Of a stretch of DNA of 64,000 nt, positions 1 to 11,865 are shown in pieces. A program made the translations under genes and the position numbers. Source of the DNA: Platerodrilus igneus (lineage: Eukaryota; Arthropoda; Insecta; Coleoptera; Lycidae); the NCBI GenBank assembly GCA_036346225.1, contig JARFIW010000003.1, forward strand, positions 6,111,501 to 6,175,500, read 5' to 3'. The notes beneath the pieces are model-generated. The model was not told the origin of the DNA, ran no database searches, and worked only from the letters and a program-made list of their open reading frames with translations. How positions within the stretch are numbered: the stretch's first letter is position 1; each line of letters opens with the position of its first letter.

Positions 1-633
1 ATATTAAATTACATGAATAATGGCAAATGTAGAAAATACAAAACCAACCGCTTCAATATTATATCTGATAACTTACTAACAACGCCAAATAAAATTAAAA
101 AACATAATAGATAGAAATATACAATTCATATGACCTCTTTTTAACCGTTCTAAGCATTTATTAATGCACTCAAGATATTTCGTACAAAAGTAATTTACGC
201 TATTACAACCGGTATTGATAAATAAGAGAATTCCACGTGCCGTGTTATCGTACTGTTTAACTTCAATACCAAATACCATTAAATGTCATAATAAGTAGTA
301 ACTATTTACTTTAGGGTTCTAACAGTAGGTGAAAACAACCGGTAGAGTCATTATTGTTATTGGTATGCTACTCTGATTGGATAAATTAGTAAAAATATCA
401 CGAATAAAAGATACTTTATTCTATTAACGTTTTTATTTAGATTGTCATATTTAAACAAACTAGATCAGGGCTATATTGGTTCTTTCTAACATCTAACTTG
501 CAGAGCAATTACCCAAAAGTTTATAGAATACTTCTGTGTGTTGGATTTTAAATGCAAGACTACACAGACAAAACAACATTAAAGATTTTTTTGAACAAAA
601 GTAACCGATCAATAAAAGTTTTCTAATATAGGT
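1..633. other. AT-rich DNA, nothing recognised
   Basis: AT-rich sequence with stops in all frames and no long open frame. I see no transposase, reverse transcriptase or repeat signature. Confidence 0.5.
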
Positions 634-661
634 GTGAATTCACATGTAATGAGCACGTCTG

Positions 662-727
662 CACGCGCGCGCGTCCACACACACACACACACTCACTCAC
701 TCACACACACTCACACAACACCCACAC
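662..727. repeat. (GC)n/(CA)n microsatellite
   Basis: A short alternating GC run leads into an imperfect CA-rich tract with ACTC interruptions. The open frame across it encodes only low-complexity His/Thr repeats and is not a gene. Confidence 0.9.
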
Positions 728-846
728 ACGTACACTTACACATCATACGCTCACATGCGCTTGCGCGAGCATTCACAAATTGTTGTGTAGTACATTTATT
801 ATTTAAGTTAAGTGTGTAACTAGGGCTTGCCCTGTATATTTTAATT

Positions 847-849
<3 letters not shown>

Positions 850-910
<61 letters not shown>
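850..910. repeat. (TA)n microsatellite
   Basis: About 30 uninterrupted TA units. It is one of several long TA tracts in this window; several of the others sit next to transposon ends. Confidence 0.95.
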
Positions 911-914
<4 letters not shown>

Positions 915-2149
915 AATTATGGTATTTTAGTATATATACAATGAAATTTTTAAGTATAAATGGATCAGAAAATAAAAATATTTTGTAATTTATAGAAATT
1001 AGGTATCTTTTTACCACGATTCTTAAAGCTTTCAAACGTACTTTTATCATTTATCTTCAATCCATATGCAAAATTCATGTACATTTCATTGAGTGTTTTT
1101 TCAGTTTATTGTATCTAAATATCTCGGTCTCTATTGAGGTCATGGCTTCCTAGGCCTCTAATATGGGTTCAGCGGTAGTATTACTAATTCACCTTGTTAT
1201 CTAAATCCTTTTAGGATATACCGTCGAATTTTAACAAATAATAAATTTACAAGGTGCCTGTCTTTTAACTTCACTAAGGTTACTAAATGAGTTACGTTTT
1301 TGAACATTTAGACCACAGCGTATTCTAAAATTCATTACACCTTATAATTAAAGCATATAGTTATATAAGGAGGAAACACGCGTGAGGCGTCTTTGATCTT
1401 TTGTAGCCTAAGGTTTATACGTTAGGGGATGTGGTTTGGAAGTCTGGAATAATTAAATTGAACTATATTCCCTACGTGAAATGGGTTCCTTGTATGTAAT
1501 AACGACAGCTCACAATTGAGATCAAGCCTATATCGTTGTTACTATAAGGATGTTTTTACTAATAGTGCAAACGAGTTAACTGCTATGCTCTCTGAGAAGC
1601 AAATGACTTCTTTCCTATTGAGGGTGTTATTGCAAGACAAAATAATTGCAGTATCAAGTTTTTAGCGTTAAGAGAGATTATACGATAACAAATTTTATAT
1701 GCTTCGGCTTCATCGTAAGCTTCAGATATGTAAATAACTGCCTTGATCGATTCCAAGAACAATAGTTAAATGTAAACGATAATCAAAAGCAACGCGTATT
1801 CACGGTTACCAAATGTGTAATACAGAGAGAATCAAAAGTCACCCACATCAATAGAATCGAGTAGAATTTGATTTTAATCATTAAAAGTGTGTTCTTTTAA
1901 AGATATATAATTTTACTACAACAGCATGTCATGGTTACCACATATACCTAAAATGGCCGCCTTCTTCAGTAATTCATGTGCGAACTCTTTTTACCGGGTT
2001 TAAAACCACTTTGTGTGGTACCTGTATACTTAATATCTGTCGCTACGTTCATTTAATTCTTCTAGTGTGTGGTACTGCCTATTTTACACCTTTCCTCTTA
2101 GGTAATCTCTCCGGAGATTTCAAATCGCTTTAACGCAAGGACATATTTC
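911..2149. other. Non-coding DNA, nothing recognised
   Basis: No open frame of interest and no repeat family that I can name. Confidence 0.45.
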
Positions 2150-2375
2150 TTTGTGTTAATTCGATAGGTAGGGATCTTTAACGTGCGTGACAACATTCGC
2201 ACACGGGACCTACAGTTTACCTCTTATCCGAACGAGAGCGCATTTTTGTGAAAAATGCTTGCCTAATACTTTTCATGCGATCTGTGTCGGAAATCGAACC
2301 CGGAGCCTTGAGATCAGCAGTCATACGTGAATCCGTCTGATTCATGGAGTCGTCGACAATGTGATGTCGCACTCC
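2150..2375 (-). mobile_element. tRNA-derived SINE (minus strand)
   Basis: Read on the minus strand, 2283-2305 gives a box B-like stretch (GGGTTCGATTTCC). It is preceded by an anticodon-arm-like region (GACTGCTGATCTCAAGG), as in tRNA-derived SINE heads. The body follows towards lower coordinates, with a GTCCCGTGTGCG segment and ACGCACGTTAAAGATCCC. Related sequence recurs at 21415-21595 and 24100-24205 in the same orientation, which supports a dispersed family. The body reminds me of the shared central domain of the MetaSINE superfamily, but that is from memory and unchecked. Confidence 0.6.
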
Positions 2376-2729
2376 GCCCTCCTATTTTCATACAGTGTAA
2401 GGGATTTTTGTGTAACACAGACGAATTTTTAGTTGACCAAAGTGTCGTATTTTAACTATTCACGATGCTTCTGAGGTGAATCCATACCTCGTCAGCGAAG
2501 GAAGCATGCCCAAGCTTTAAGATTCTCTGTTGATCTAAATCAAGTATAATACACTTTGAACCGGTTTTATCGACTGCGGTTAAACTAACGTTCAGGTGAA
2601 CTAACGGTCAAGTTGAACGATAGTTTAACTACGACTCCGTTTTATTAAGAGAGTTCAAACGACATTTCGGTAAACTATAATATGAACGTATTGGTTGCAC
2701 TGGTTTCTATGGAGATTTAGAGATTTTGT
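2376..2729. other. Non-coding DNA between SINE and LINE
   Basis: No open frame and no recognised repeat. Confidence 0.45.
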
Positions 2730-2740
2730 CAAGAACGTCT
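2730..2740. repeat. 11-bp target-site duplication (left) of LINE copy A
   Basis: CAAGAACGTCT here is repeated exactly at 4700-4710 and brackets the LINE. It lies directly against the ATGATGA-type 3' tail. Confidence 0.85.
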
Positions 2741-3025
2741 TATCATCATTAGGTCTTCAGTCCTAGAACTAGTTGGATGCGTACTCTCATTGTTTCCTAG
2801 TCTGGAACCAACCTACACATTTCCTTGAAATTTGCAGTCTGCACCTATCATTATCCGTGTGCGAAAGTCTGATCTCGGACTACCTCTATCTCTCTTTTCC
2901 TATCTCTGCTTGTAATATATCCCGTACTATTCCCCAGAAATGCCTTAGAACGCATCCTATCCATCTATTTCTCCTATTTTTTTTTTTGTTTTCCACATAT
3001 ATCTTTATTCCTCTATTTCTACAAC

Positions 3026-3214
3026 CTATTCGTTATTAACTTTGTCTGTCCGTGCTACCATCCTCATACATCTGAAGCACAACATTCCGGCAAGCTTATA
3101 TCTCTTTCTGTCTGCTTTTCCTACTGCCCCTATTTCATAGACGTACTGTGCTGTGCTCCACATTATGCTTTGAACAGTTTTCTTCTTGTATCTATGTTCG
3201 TTGTCTTTGTACAT
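3026..3214 (-). pseudogene. LINE RT C-terminal remnant (copy A)
   Basis: The minus-strand translation contains SIMWSTAQYVYEIGAVGKAD, then RKRY and a TDKVNNE end. This matches the C-terminal part of the RT-containing protein in RTE/CFDP2-like insect LINEs, whose usual form is W(S/G)...WTVGKA(D/E)RKR...TDKV.NE. No catalytic residues lie in this part. It joins the 3' UTR directly. Confidence 0.7.
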
Positions 3215-3238
3215 AGCTGCTGTTCTTTCTTGTTTGAT

Positions 3239-3640
3239 GCAGTTCGGTCACCTTCTATTGTTTTACAGTTATATACCCTATTTCCTCGATATTCAATGGT
3301 ATGTGGAGGGGGGGGGGCAGCCTTTGGCTGCCAAGTTTTTCTAATTTATCCTTTCCCACAATCAACATTAGTTGAAAATATTTCACAACCAACACCTGTA
3401 GTTGTTTTAATAATCATCAGATTTAAGAGCACTTATTTTTTCGTCATTGGGTTTTACGTCTTGAAACTGGTTGGACTTCTATCTCAGCTTATTTATGTTC
3501 TGAACTAGCCTACACGGTTTCCTGCAATTCTCACAACAGCCTATATACAGCTCGATTCCCTTTTATTGTTTTTTAATTATATGCCCTATTTCACCGAGAT
3601 TCAGTGGTATGTGAAGGTTAAGCAGCCCGTGGCTGCCAAG
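3239..3640 (-). repeat. Two-copy internal segment within LINE A
   Basis: A segment of about 95 bp occurs at 3239-3335 and again at 3550-3640. It carries the landmarks TTCTATTGTTTT, CCCTATTTC.CGA.ATTCA and a CAGCC..TGGCTGCCAAG end. A 3'-UTR-like piece lies between the two copies. LINE copy B has the same two-copy arrangement at 6372-6467 and 6702-6789. Confidence 0.8.
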
Positions 3641-3649
3641 GATCCCCCA

Positions 3650-4413
3650 ACAACAATGTAATTTATTTGATATCTTCCTGTATCTCCTGGTATCTTCCAC
3701 GTGCATCTTCTTCTAGCATGATGTTGAAATAATGTATTTGTGATTGTTAAGTTGTTCTTGTCGCAAAATTCTACCAACCTATTTCTTCTGTCATTTCTCG
3801 TGCCTAAACCAAATAAACCTGCTATCGCTCCTTCCCTACCCTCACTTACCACTGCATTAAAATCCCCCGTAATTATTAAATTTTCATGTCCTTTTACGTA
3901 TCTTAGTATGTCTTCGATATCTTAGTAGATCGCCTCTACCTCTTCCTCACTGTAGCTAGAGGTGGGCATGTATACTTGTATTATTACTGTATTTACCGGT
4001 TTAGATTCAAATCTAACCATGATTACTATTTGGTTCTTTTGTAAGTAGTTTTCTACACGTCGTCTTATCTTATTTCGCATAACTATCCCCACCCCCTAAT
4101 TTCCTTCATCTGATCCTGTATGAATTACCCCGAAGTCTCCACTCCAAAAATCTCCCGCCTCTGGCCAGCGGACTTCGCTGATTCCTATTATGTGTAGTGC
4201 TAACCTATCCATTTTGAGTTTCAGGTTCTCTAGCTTACCAACTTGTTTCATACTTCTGACATTCCACGCTCCGACTCGCAGAATGTCCAAGGATCTTTTT
4301 CTATACTTTCGGATCACATCGCCCGAAGTAGTCTCCTCCAGGAGATCCGAATGGGGGACCATTTTACCTGCGGAATTTTTTACCCCAGAGGCTGCCATCA
4401 TGTTTATTAACAA
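3650..4413 (-). pseudogene. LINE apurinic-type endonuclease domain, broken
   Basis: The minus strand reads an exonuclease-endonuclease-phosphatase fold that would nick target DNA for target-primed reverse transcription. Visible motifs in order are RVGAWNVRSM (N-terminal catalytic Asn) and GISEVRWPE (catalytic Glu) from the 4413-4096 frame, then QVYMPTS, then ITGDFNA (Asp/Asn pair) near 3850, and NNLTITNTLF, CTWKIPGDTGRYQINYI in the 3852-3601 frame. A TAA stop interrupts the reading frame near 3922. Just after the INYI motif the sequence jumps into the rearranged internal segment, so the last catalytic part and the whole RT core are lost. The sequence resembles CFDP2-like RTE endonucleases of insects. 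Confidence 0.82.
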
Positions 4414-4489
4414 TTTCTATACGCTGTGTACTTGGGAGTAATGTGGTGGTTTTCTGTTGCCCTCCACATTGTAGCAGTGTGTCTTAGAA

Positions 4490-4699
4490 TGTCATACCGA
4501 CCCCTATGGTCTCTGCCACTCTGTACCGAAAGAGCTGCTGCCTTCTTTCGGGGACCTGTCATGGTCTGGTTCCTCACTAAAGACCCCACTAATTTGGTTA
4601 AACGTATAGTTCGGCTCTTTAGCTCATTGAAACGTGCAAGCCATTCTACCTGTTCCAGTATTATTGAACTTCCTCAAAGTGCAGGTCCGTTCAGAATGG
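4490..4699 (-). mobile_element. LINE 5' leader (copy A)
   Basis: This is homologous to 7704-7925 of copy B, sharing CATACCGACCCCTATGGTCT, the GGTTCCTCACTAA block and AGTGCAGGTCC. In both copies it ends within a base or two of the target duplication, so it marks the true 5' end. Confidence 0.8.
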
Positions 4700-4710
4700 C
4701 AAGAACGTCT
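4700..4710. repeat. 11-bp target-site duplication (right) of LINE copy A
   Basis: Exact copy of CAAGAACGTCT found at 2730-2740. Confidence 0.85.
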
Positions 4711-5875
4711 AAGTTAATTTAATTGAAGTATGATTGAAATAATATCGTAATTGGTTGCGGTTTAAATATTGTTTAAATATTAAACGTTTAACATTATGAA
4801 AAATAAAGAAAAGGCAAAACGTGCAATGAATTTTATGTCGTAAGAACAAGACCTCTTATTAAGGTTGGTGAAAAAATATGATAAGCAGATTGAATGTAGA
4901 GATAGTGGTACAAATACTATTAAAATAAAACGTTCTGCTTTTGGTAAAGGTTGTTTCGAGTTCAACATGCTCTCGAGTGTTTAATATCGGGATCTTAAAG
5001 GTCTGCAAAATAAGTATGAGAGTTTAAAAAAACGAACTAAACAGAGATTTGCGGAAGAATGAAAATATATGTATGATAATTGGCTCCCAATTAACTCTCT
5101 TTCGACCTGAGTTTAAAAATAAAGGTTTATTGACCTGTGTCCATTCTTTAATATTACTTACTGCTTTCAATAGATCAGTTTCAAAATATTGTTTTGGATT
5201 GTACGTTTTGCCCATACAGAAAGATCTAAGACAAGAAAGTATGAGTGTATGCTAATAATGCGAGGGCTTGAATATCTGTTATTATCCGAATACTGAAACT
5301 AATAATTTAATTTTTAACAATATGCATTTTAGAGGCATCGGTTAATTTCATAGTTTATGTTTTTCTGTAGACTAGGATCGAAAAACCTTTCTATAGGTAT
5401 AGGTATAGAAGTGGATTTTATTATAAATCGTAAACTAATACAAAGATTTTTTTAAAAATCTTTTTTTTGGTCTATTCCCTACAGTCTGACCTAACAGTAC
5501 CTAGGTATACATTGATTCAACCAGTAAATAAACTGGAGCCGATCACATACAGACATAATTAACTATCATGCTGCTTATTCGTATAAAAACTTTATATTTT
5601 GTAACAGTGGTGCTTGATGTATGGTTTTCAGTCGCATTTATAACAAAAGTATAATCGGTAGATATGAAAGATTTCGATGTTAAAAAGCTATATGTTGCAA
5701 TATAATTCCTAGCAGCTGCTGCAGCCTTTTATGCGGGCCTAAAAATTATCACTCATACAGCTAAGGTTTCGATTTGAACCATCACGATGTTCAATCAATT
5801 TACTTACAGGTGGCGTAAGTAGTTGTTTCGTTTTTACCTCAAACTGTAAGGTGTCTCATTTTTATCCCCCTTGTT
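4711..5875. other. Host spacer between two LINE copies
   Basis: AT-rich with no supported coding region. Open frames here are short and show no family resemblance. Confidence 0.45.
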
Positions 5876-5886
5876 CCTAACGGTAT
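5876..5886. repeat. 11-bp target-site duplication (left) of LINE copy B
   Basis: CCTAACGGTAT here is repeated exactly at 7926-7936. It abuts an (ATC)n 3' tail. Confidence 0.85.
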
Positions 5887-6129
5887 CATCATCATCATTA
5901 TCATTAGGTCTTCAGTTCTGGAAATGGTTAGACGCGTACCATCAGTTTCCTATTATGAACTACACATTTCCCTGAAATTTGCACAGTCTGCATCTATCAC
6001 TATCTGATTTAGGTCTACATCTACCTCCATTTTTTTTTATCTCTGCTTGTAATATATCCCATACTATTCCGCAAAAATGCCTTAGAACGTATTCTGCCCT
6101 TCTTTGTCTCCTATTTTTTTCCACAGATA

Positions 6130-6385
6130 TGCTTCTTCCCCTACTATTTCTATAATCTATTTGTTATTAACTTTGTCAGTCCATGCTATCATCCTCAGAC
6201 ATAGGAAGCACAGCATTCCAAAAGGCTACAACCGTTTTTTTGTCTGTTTTTCCTACTGTCCGTATTTCATAGGCATACTGTGCTGTGCTTCACACATGTG
6301 CTTTCAACAATTTTCTTCTTATTTCTATGTTTGACGTCTTTCATCATAGGCGCTGTTCTTTCTTGTTAGATGCAGTTTGGTCCCC
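6130..6385 (-). pseudogene. Second RT C-terminal remnant (LINE copy B)
   Basis: Homologous to 3026-3240 of copy A. It shares GTTATTAACTTTGTC, CCATGCTATCATCCTCA and the poly-tract run into the internal segment. On the minus strand it is the tail of the LINE RT, decayed. Confidence 0.65.
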
Positions 6386-7059
6386 TTCTATTGTTTTACA
6401 ATTATATACCCTATTTCTCCGACATTCAGTGGTTGTGAAGGGGGGTAAGCAGCCTGTGGCTGCCAAGTTTTCCCAGCACTTGAACATTTACCGATTTAAT
6501 ATTTTTCCAATATATCTTTTCGCATAGTCAACATTAGTTGCAAATATTTTACAACCAACATCTTTAATTGTTTATAATATTCATCAGATTTATTTGCGTT
6601 TATTTTTTTCGTCTCAAAACTGGTTGGACACGTACTTGCACTTATTTATATTCTGAGCTAGCCTATATAGTTCCCTGAAATTCTCACACAGCCTGTATAC
6701 AGCTCGGTTCTCCTTCTATTGTTTTCTAATTGTATGCCCTATTTCACCGAGATTCAGTGAAGGGGGTTAAGCAGCCTGTGGCTACCAAGATCCCCAATTG
6801 CCGAATTAATAGTTTTTCAGTAAATCCGTTCACAGAATTAACATTATTCGAGAATATAGTTGCTTACATTAATCATCATGTTTAAGTACGGTTACTTTTT
6901 TCGTCTTTAATTTATCCATCTTGGCACTGGTTGGATGCGTACCTCCATTGATTTCTATTCTGAGCTAGCCTACACATTTCCCTGAAGTTCCTACAGCCTA
7001 CATCTTTCACTATCTGTATGCAGTAGTCTAACCTAGGTCTACCTCTACTTTTCTTTTTT

Positions 7060-7703
7060 TTTATCTCTGCTTCTAATATTTTGCGCACTATTCCCTCATG
7101 CCGTAGTATGTGACCTATCTTTCTATCTCTCCTATTTTTTACCGTTTTTCACATACTTCTTTCTTCATTTTTAGTACCTCTTCGTTCTTAACTTTGTCTG
7201 TCCTTGATATCTTCTTCATACGTCTATAGCACCACATTTCAAAGGCTTTTACGTTTTTCTTGCCCGCTTTTCCTACTGTCTAGGCTTTACAACTGTACAG
7301 TGCTGTGCTCCACACATATGTTTTAAGCAATCTTTTCCTTGTTTTTTGTTTGTTGTCTTTGAACACAGTAGTTGCCTTTTCTTGTTAAAAGTAGCACGAC
7401 CTTGTGCTAATCTTTGTATTATATCTTTTGCACTTTTCCCATCTTGCGTTATTTGGCTTCCTAGTTAGCAGAAATCCTTAACCTCTTGTAGGTTCTTGTT
7501 ATATATTTGTATTCTTTTTTTGATTTATTTGCCCCTCCTTTGCACACTAGTGCTTTAGTTATATCTTTGTTAATTTGCACACCGTATCTCTCTGATGGAA
7601 CCGTTTCCATTTCATTAAGAGCAGCTTCTAATTCTTCTTTGCTAGATGCTAATACCGCTGTATCATCTGCAAATCTAAGCATATCAATTTTTTGTCCCTG
7701 CAT
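7060..7703 (-). pseudogene. LINE reverse transcriptase fragment
   Basis: The minus-strand reading from 7703 carries KIDMLRFADDTAVLASS, the RT motif C (F/Y-A-D-D), which binds catalytic metal. It is followed by KEELEAALNEME and the thumb-side sequence typical of RTE-clade LINEs. A readable but frameshifted continuation runs to about 7060. Motifs upstream of FADD are missing because position 7704 is already the element's 5' leader. RT activity is therefore impossible from this copy. Confidence 0.85.
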
Positions 7704-7925
7704 AGTCTTAGACTGCCATACCGACCCCTATGGTCTCTGTCAATCTAAGTACCGAATGAGCCGCTGCGCTCTTTCGGAGACCTGTCTTAGTCTGGTTCCT
7801 CACTAACGATCCTACTACTTTGGTTGGACCTGTAGTTTGGCTCTTTAGCTCATTAGAACACGCAAGCCATTTCACCTGTTCTAGTAATCTAGAAGTTCGG
7901 CAAGGTGCAGGTCCATTCGAAATGG

Positions 7926-7936
7926 CCTAACGGTAT
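7926..7936. repeat. 11-bp target-site duplication (right) of LINE copy B
   Basis: Exact copy of CCTAACGGTAT at 5876-5886. Confidence 0.85.
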
Positions 7937-9904
7937 TTTAAAGATATTTTTAAAAACTGACAAATGCGTCATCATCAAATAGCACTATCTCCCTTAAGAA
8001 ATATATTTGTATAAGGTAATTTTCGTTAAATCGACATAAAATCATATGTAGTACGTGTGGCTTCCATTTGCTAGGGGAGTTTCGGACACCCGGTAGCGTA
8101 CACCACTCGATATATATTGCAACATTTTTTACGGAGGATGTAATAACGTCTCTAACGAACTTAGAATGGTTGCACATCGATTGCTGGAACATTTTGTGAC
8201 GTTATTTTTGGATGTATTTGTTAATATAATTTTAATCATTTTTTACTCACGCTGAATTTGATAAATAAATTTGTTTATTGAGTTGATTCTTATTCTTCGT
8301 AGAAATTAACAGAAATAGATGAACCAAGTTTCCAAGACATTTCATCACGAGCCATATTATTTCTCATATAAGCACTTCATTGAGCTGCTTAAATATATTG
8401 AATACTATTAATAGCTGTATGAATAGAAAGTCCTCATTCTAAAATTAAACAGCCGTGAATAAAATAATTATGCGGAAAGCGTCCGTATTAAAATTATACC
8501 TTTACTAGGCTGTATTTAGCGCTGATTATAGGTACCAAATACGTACCAGCCTGTTCCAAAGGTTGAACAACAATGCACCAAATTGAAAAAGTTATAATTA
8601 ATTATTGGCACTACAATTTTTACCTATTAACAACGGTAATAACTAATTAACAGACAAATGGGTTTTATGCTTTATAATGAACCAAAACCAAAAGAACGTT
8701 TTAAATTGACATTTTTATGTTGGGAATATTAGTCTTTTTTCCACGCCTTTCCGTTGCACAACTTTTGCAACTAACTTTCGTGTACAATGTCTGAAAGTAT
8801 GCCTGGTAATTGCTAAATTGTTGTTGAAATTCTTTATGCTAGACAGCTGCTATAATTTTCATTATTATTCGATTATAATGACATCGCTTGGCGATTACTT
8901 CCGATGAACTAGCTAAATTGCTGTTATATTGGTCTGTTGAATAAAAATTTCATGTATGTTAGTTTCCTTAAGGTTCATCAATAAATATGCGCAATCACCG
9001 AAACGTGACAACCAATAACCGGGAAATAACACAATAAGAGCTACGTGATGATGGCACACATTTGCGTGTTGGAAGCCATTATATTTTATTGACTAGACGT
9101 CGGCTTAGACAAGTCAGGTAGTGGATTATTTGAATACAATTAATCCAAGATTGTCAGTACCAAGGACGCACACTATTAAAATAATAAATTCTAACAAAGG
9201 CAAATGTAGAACGAATGCGTAGTTTAGAATTAAGGTCAAATCTATTACCAAATAGGGTCGAATCGAAATGTGCAAAAAGCGTTGTAGTGAAACATCCTCC
9301 TGGTTCAAGGCGTTTGTTAAATACTTGAATATCATTTGCCAGTGAACGAATTGTTAATGTGTGTATTGTAATAGCTACATTTGTAAGTCAAATCGAGGTG
9401 AAATTTTACATTGCCAATTATATTACATTCTGTTTTCGCTTTTTGTATTCACCCTAAACCTGTATAAAAAGACATGAGTTGCGTGTAAAAATTAATAATA
9501 CGCTCGTGTTTTTACTTTTAGACACTTACTTGACATGCAATTAATTAGTTTGAAAGTTTCGTATTCATACCAACAAGACTTATCCAGTAAAAGAACAGCA
9601 GTTTTGATTAGTAGTTCAGAAATTTTGATTTCAGTATGCAAACAGACAGGTATTTTGTGTTAGTGGCGATGTATATTAAAAGCCAAGGCTCAAATTGATC
9701 GCCAAGTGACACCGGATTCCACCCCTTCAAATTTTTTATTTCCCTCAGTATATTTCAAGTGTGTAATTATTGAAGAATTTAGTCGAGAAAGGTGTTCACT
9801 CTCTATCAGTCTAACGCATTAACGCCTGATTTTTTTTGTTATAAATTACAAAAGTGCTCACTTTTAAAGGTGTATAGACTAAATAATGAAGCAGTGCTAA
9901 TGTT
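7937..9904. other. Non-coding DNA, nothing recognised
   Basis: AT-rich. Short open frames at 7950-8192 and 9126-9335 (both minus) resemble nothing I know. Confidence 0.4.
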
Positions 9905-9917
9905 TTAACAAAAAAGT

Positions 9918-11818
9918 TTATGTAAATAAGAAAAAAAAAACGCTGTTACATATATGCAACACTAGGACAATACAGAACTTTTTACAATCAGCATTTACAA
10001 AAGTTTTGGTTTTTGTGTGAAATATGTAATTACAATTTAAACACAGACCGATGTCGCATTTCTTGCACATGGCTTTGGAACTGGTACTACAACCTTCTCC
10101 TGCAAACCGTCTTCTTTTTTGATCAGGAACATACACAAGAAGATGGTTTCTTTCGTCATATCTAATATTATCCGACACTCTACTACAAGAAACACTAAAC
10201 CTTGATGTGCTAGGCCGGCCCGCACCTTTGCCAATAGATCCATATCTATGAAGATAAGTTTGTGCAATGCTCCGTCTGAATGTTAATTGTGACATATGCT
10301 GGTCACATCCTTTTCTATACAAAATCCAAGAATTTCTGATGGCGGCATCCAAACACCAAGTAAAAATACACCACCACCATTTCTTCGATCTGATACCGAT
10401 ACGATATGTGTTTATATTTTGATCCATGATATCTGTACCGCCCATGTTGCTGTTATATTTTCCGATAAGATCTGGTCGTGGAACATTGACATACTTTTTC
10501 TCAGGTTTACTATATCTTTTAACACAACCTAATGGCTTCACTCCATAGCAATTAGAACCAACTGTCACCACATTATTGTCAACCCATTTGACAAACATTA
10601 TACCCCTATTTTTATCTAGAACGTGCTTTTTCGTTCCTCTTTCTTTTTTTCAAATTCTTTTTTGAAGTTAATGGACATTTTTGTAATCTATCTTCCCTAA
10701 ATGTTTCAGTGCACCAGTAACCATTTTCTTTGAAGTAAATAAATATATTGGTAGATGTAAAGAGGTTATCTAAATAAAACTTATAGGGATATTGTGGTTT
10801 GGGTAATTCATTTATCATATCAATCAATGGTGCAACAGCTTTTTCAAACAACTTCTTCTCTGGCACAGCGTCAAATCGTTTTCCCTGATATACTTCAAAA
10901 TTTATTAAGTACCCATCTTTTGAATTTAGTGACCATATTTTAAATCCATACCGTATCGGCTTGTCTCTAATGAATTGCTTGCAGCCATGTCTATCAAAAT
11001 ACTTGACCATTGATTCATCGTAATCTAAATTTTCAATGGGCACAAAATTTGTAAGAAAATTTTGTTTGAGAATGTTCATCAATGGACGTAGTTTATACAT
11101 TTTATCAGTTTCATCAACTTTGGTGTTTTCGGCACAATGCATAAATTTAAGAATTTTTTCAAATCTCATAGCTTCTGTAACTGCATGATTCCTCATATGA
11201 TTAGCAGAATCCCAGAACATTCTTTTTCCAGGCTTTGTATCATATCCACTAAGTATTAAAATTGCATTGAAACATTTAACTTCATCGGCAGCTATTTTTG
11301 GATCATTAGAGTTTTTAAAAATGCATATCTTCTTATTTCTGTAACAAGAAGATCTATTATGTCATTAGTAATCAACATTTCATATATTTCAATACATGAC
11401 AAGTCTTCAAATTTTGTATAATCTTTTGAGTGATTTGGAAATACCCTAGCAGTTGATTGCTCTAACTCCTCTTGCCTATCCCAGATCACTTCTTTTGTTT
11501 TTTCAACTTTATTTTTTTTAATTTAGTTTTCTTTTTACCTATAGTACTCTTTCTTTTACGTTGTACTACTAAGTTGTCAGCTTCCGATTTATTTTTCCCT
11601 TTGCAAACATCATCTTGACAACTATTTCTATTATTATTATACAAAACAAGTTCAGCCCCACTTTGCAATTGTTTTCCACTCAAATTCTCTGGTGTGGCGC
11701 TATAATCATCATCACCCGAATCTTCATCCATGAGACTGCTTACTTCTGGTGGTTCAAAATATATTTCTTTTACATCTTCAGTTATGTAATATCTAAAGCC
11801 TCTTGTAAAGTAATCCCC
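9918..11818 (-). pseudogene. piggyBac-family transposase, decayed
   Basis: Four minus-strand frames read successive pieces of one piggyBac-type transposase, which cuts and pastes at TTAA. The N-terminus (11818 to 11486) has ITLQEALDIT, then EDVKEIYFEPPEVSSLMDED and an ENLSGKQLQSGAEL stretch. A Lys-rich segment precedes WDRQEELEQ (11489-11292). The catalytic core (11220-10612) has the first Asp in LDYDESMVKYFDRHG and the second in KFYLDNLFTS. The last frame (10598-9918) has the third Asp in NMGGTDIMDQN, then RSKKWWWCIF, and a C-terminal CxxC-rich finger (CKKCDIGLCLNC). Frameshifts near 11790, 11500 and 11290, and stops with a shift around 10600-10615, break the frame. All three catalytic Asp codons survive. 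Confidence 0.9.
9945..9960. repeat. Candidate subterminal palindrome, left end of piggyBac
   Basis: GTTACATATATGCAAC is a near-perfect palindrome. Its core GTTACATATATG reappears inverted at 11866-11885, on the other side of the transposase. It lies inside the 3' end of the open frame, so the true C-terminus may be a little upstream. Confidence 0.45.
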
Positions 11819-11865
11819 CTACAATAAAAATATCAATTTTACGCAAAATATTCCACAATGTCATA

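Larger units (their letters stand above)
2741..4699 (-). mobile_element. RTE-type LINE, copy A, internally deleted
   Basis: A non-LTR retrotransposon on the minus strand, about 1.96 kb, bounded by a perfect 11-bp target duplication. Its 5' end is near 4699. The 3' end at 2741 finishes in a short ATGATGA microsatellite, as RTE-clade elements do. In order on the minus strand it carries a 5' leader shared with copy B, an apurinic-type endonuclease with at least one stop (4413 to about 3650), a rearranged segment present twice (3550-3640 and 3239-3335), an RT C-terminal remnant (3214-3026) and the 3' UTR. The core of the RT, including its catalytic box, is missing. The copy cannot be autonomous. 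Confidence 0.88.
5887..7925 (-). mobile_element. RTE-type LINE, copy B, internally rearranged
   Basis: A minus-strand element of about 2.04 kb with a perfect 11-bp target duplication and the same 5' and 3' termini as copy A. On the minus strand it reads 5' leader (7925-7704), an RT fragment with the catalytic box (from 7703), a first 3'-UTR-like piece (about 6890-7060), the two-copy segment (6702-6789 and 6372-6467) with another UTR-like piece between, a second RT C-terminal remnant (about 6130-6385) and the final 3' UTR with ATGATGAT tail. The endonuclease and N-terminal RT are absent; the leader is fused directly to RT. Confidence 0.85.

Noticed and set aside
634..819. Open frame rich in Thr-His repeats
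   Set aside because: It is the translation of a CA microsatellite.
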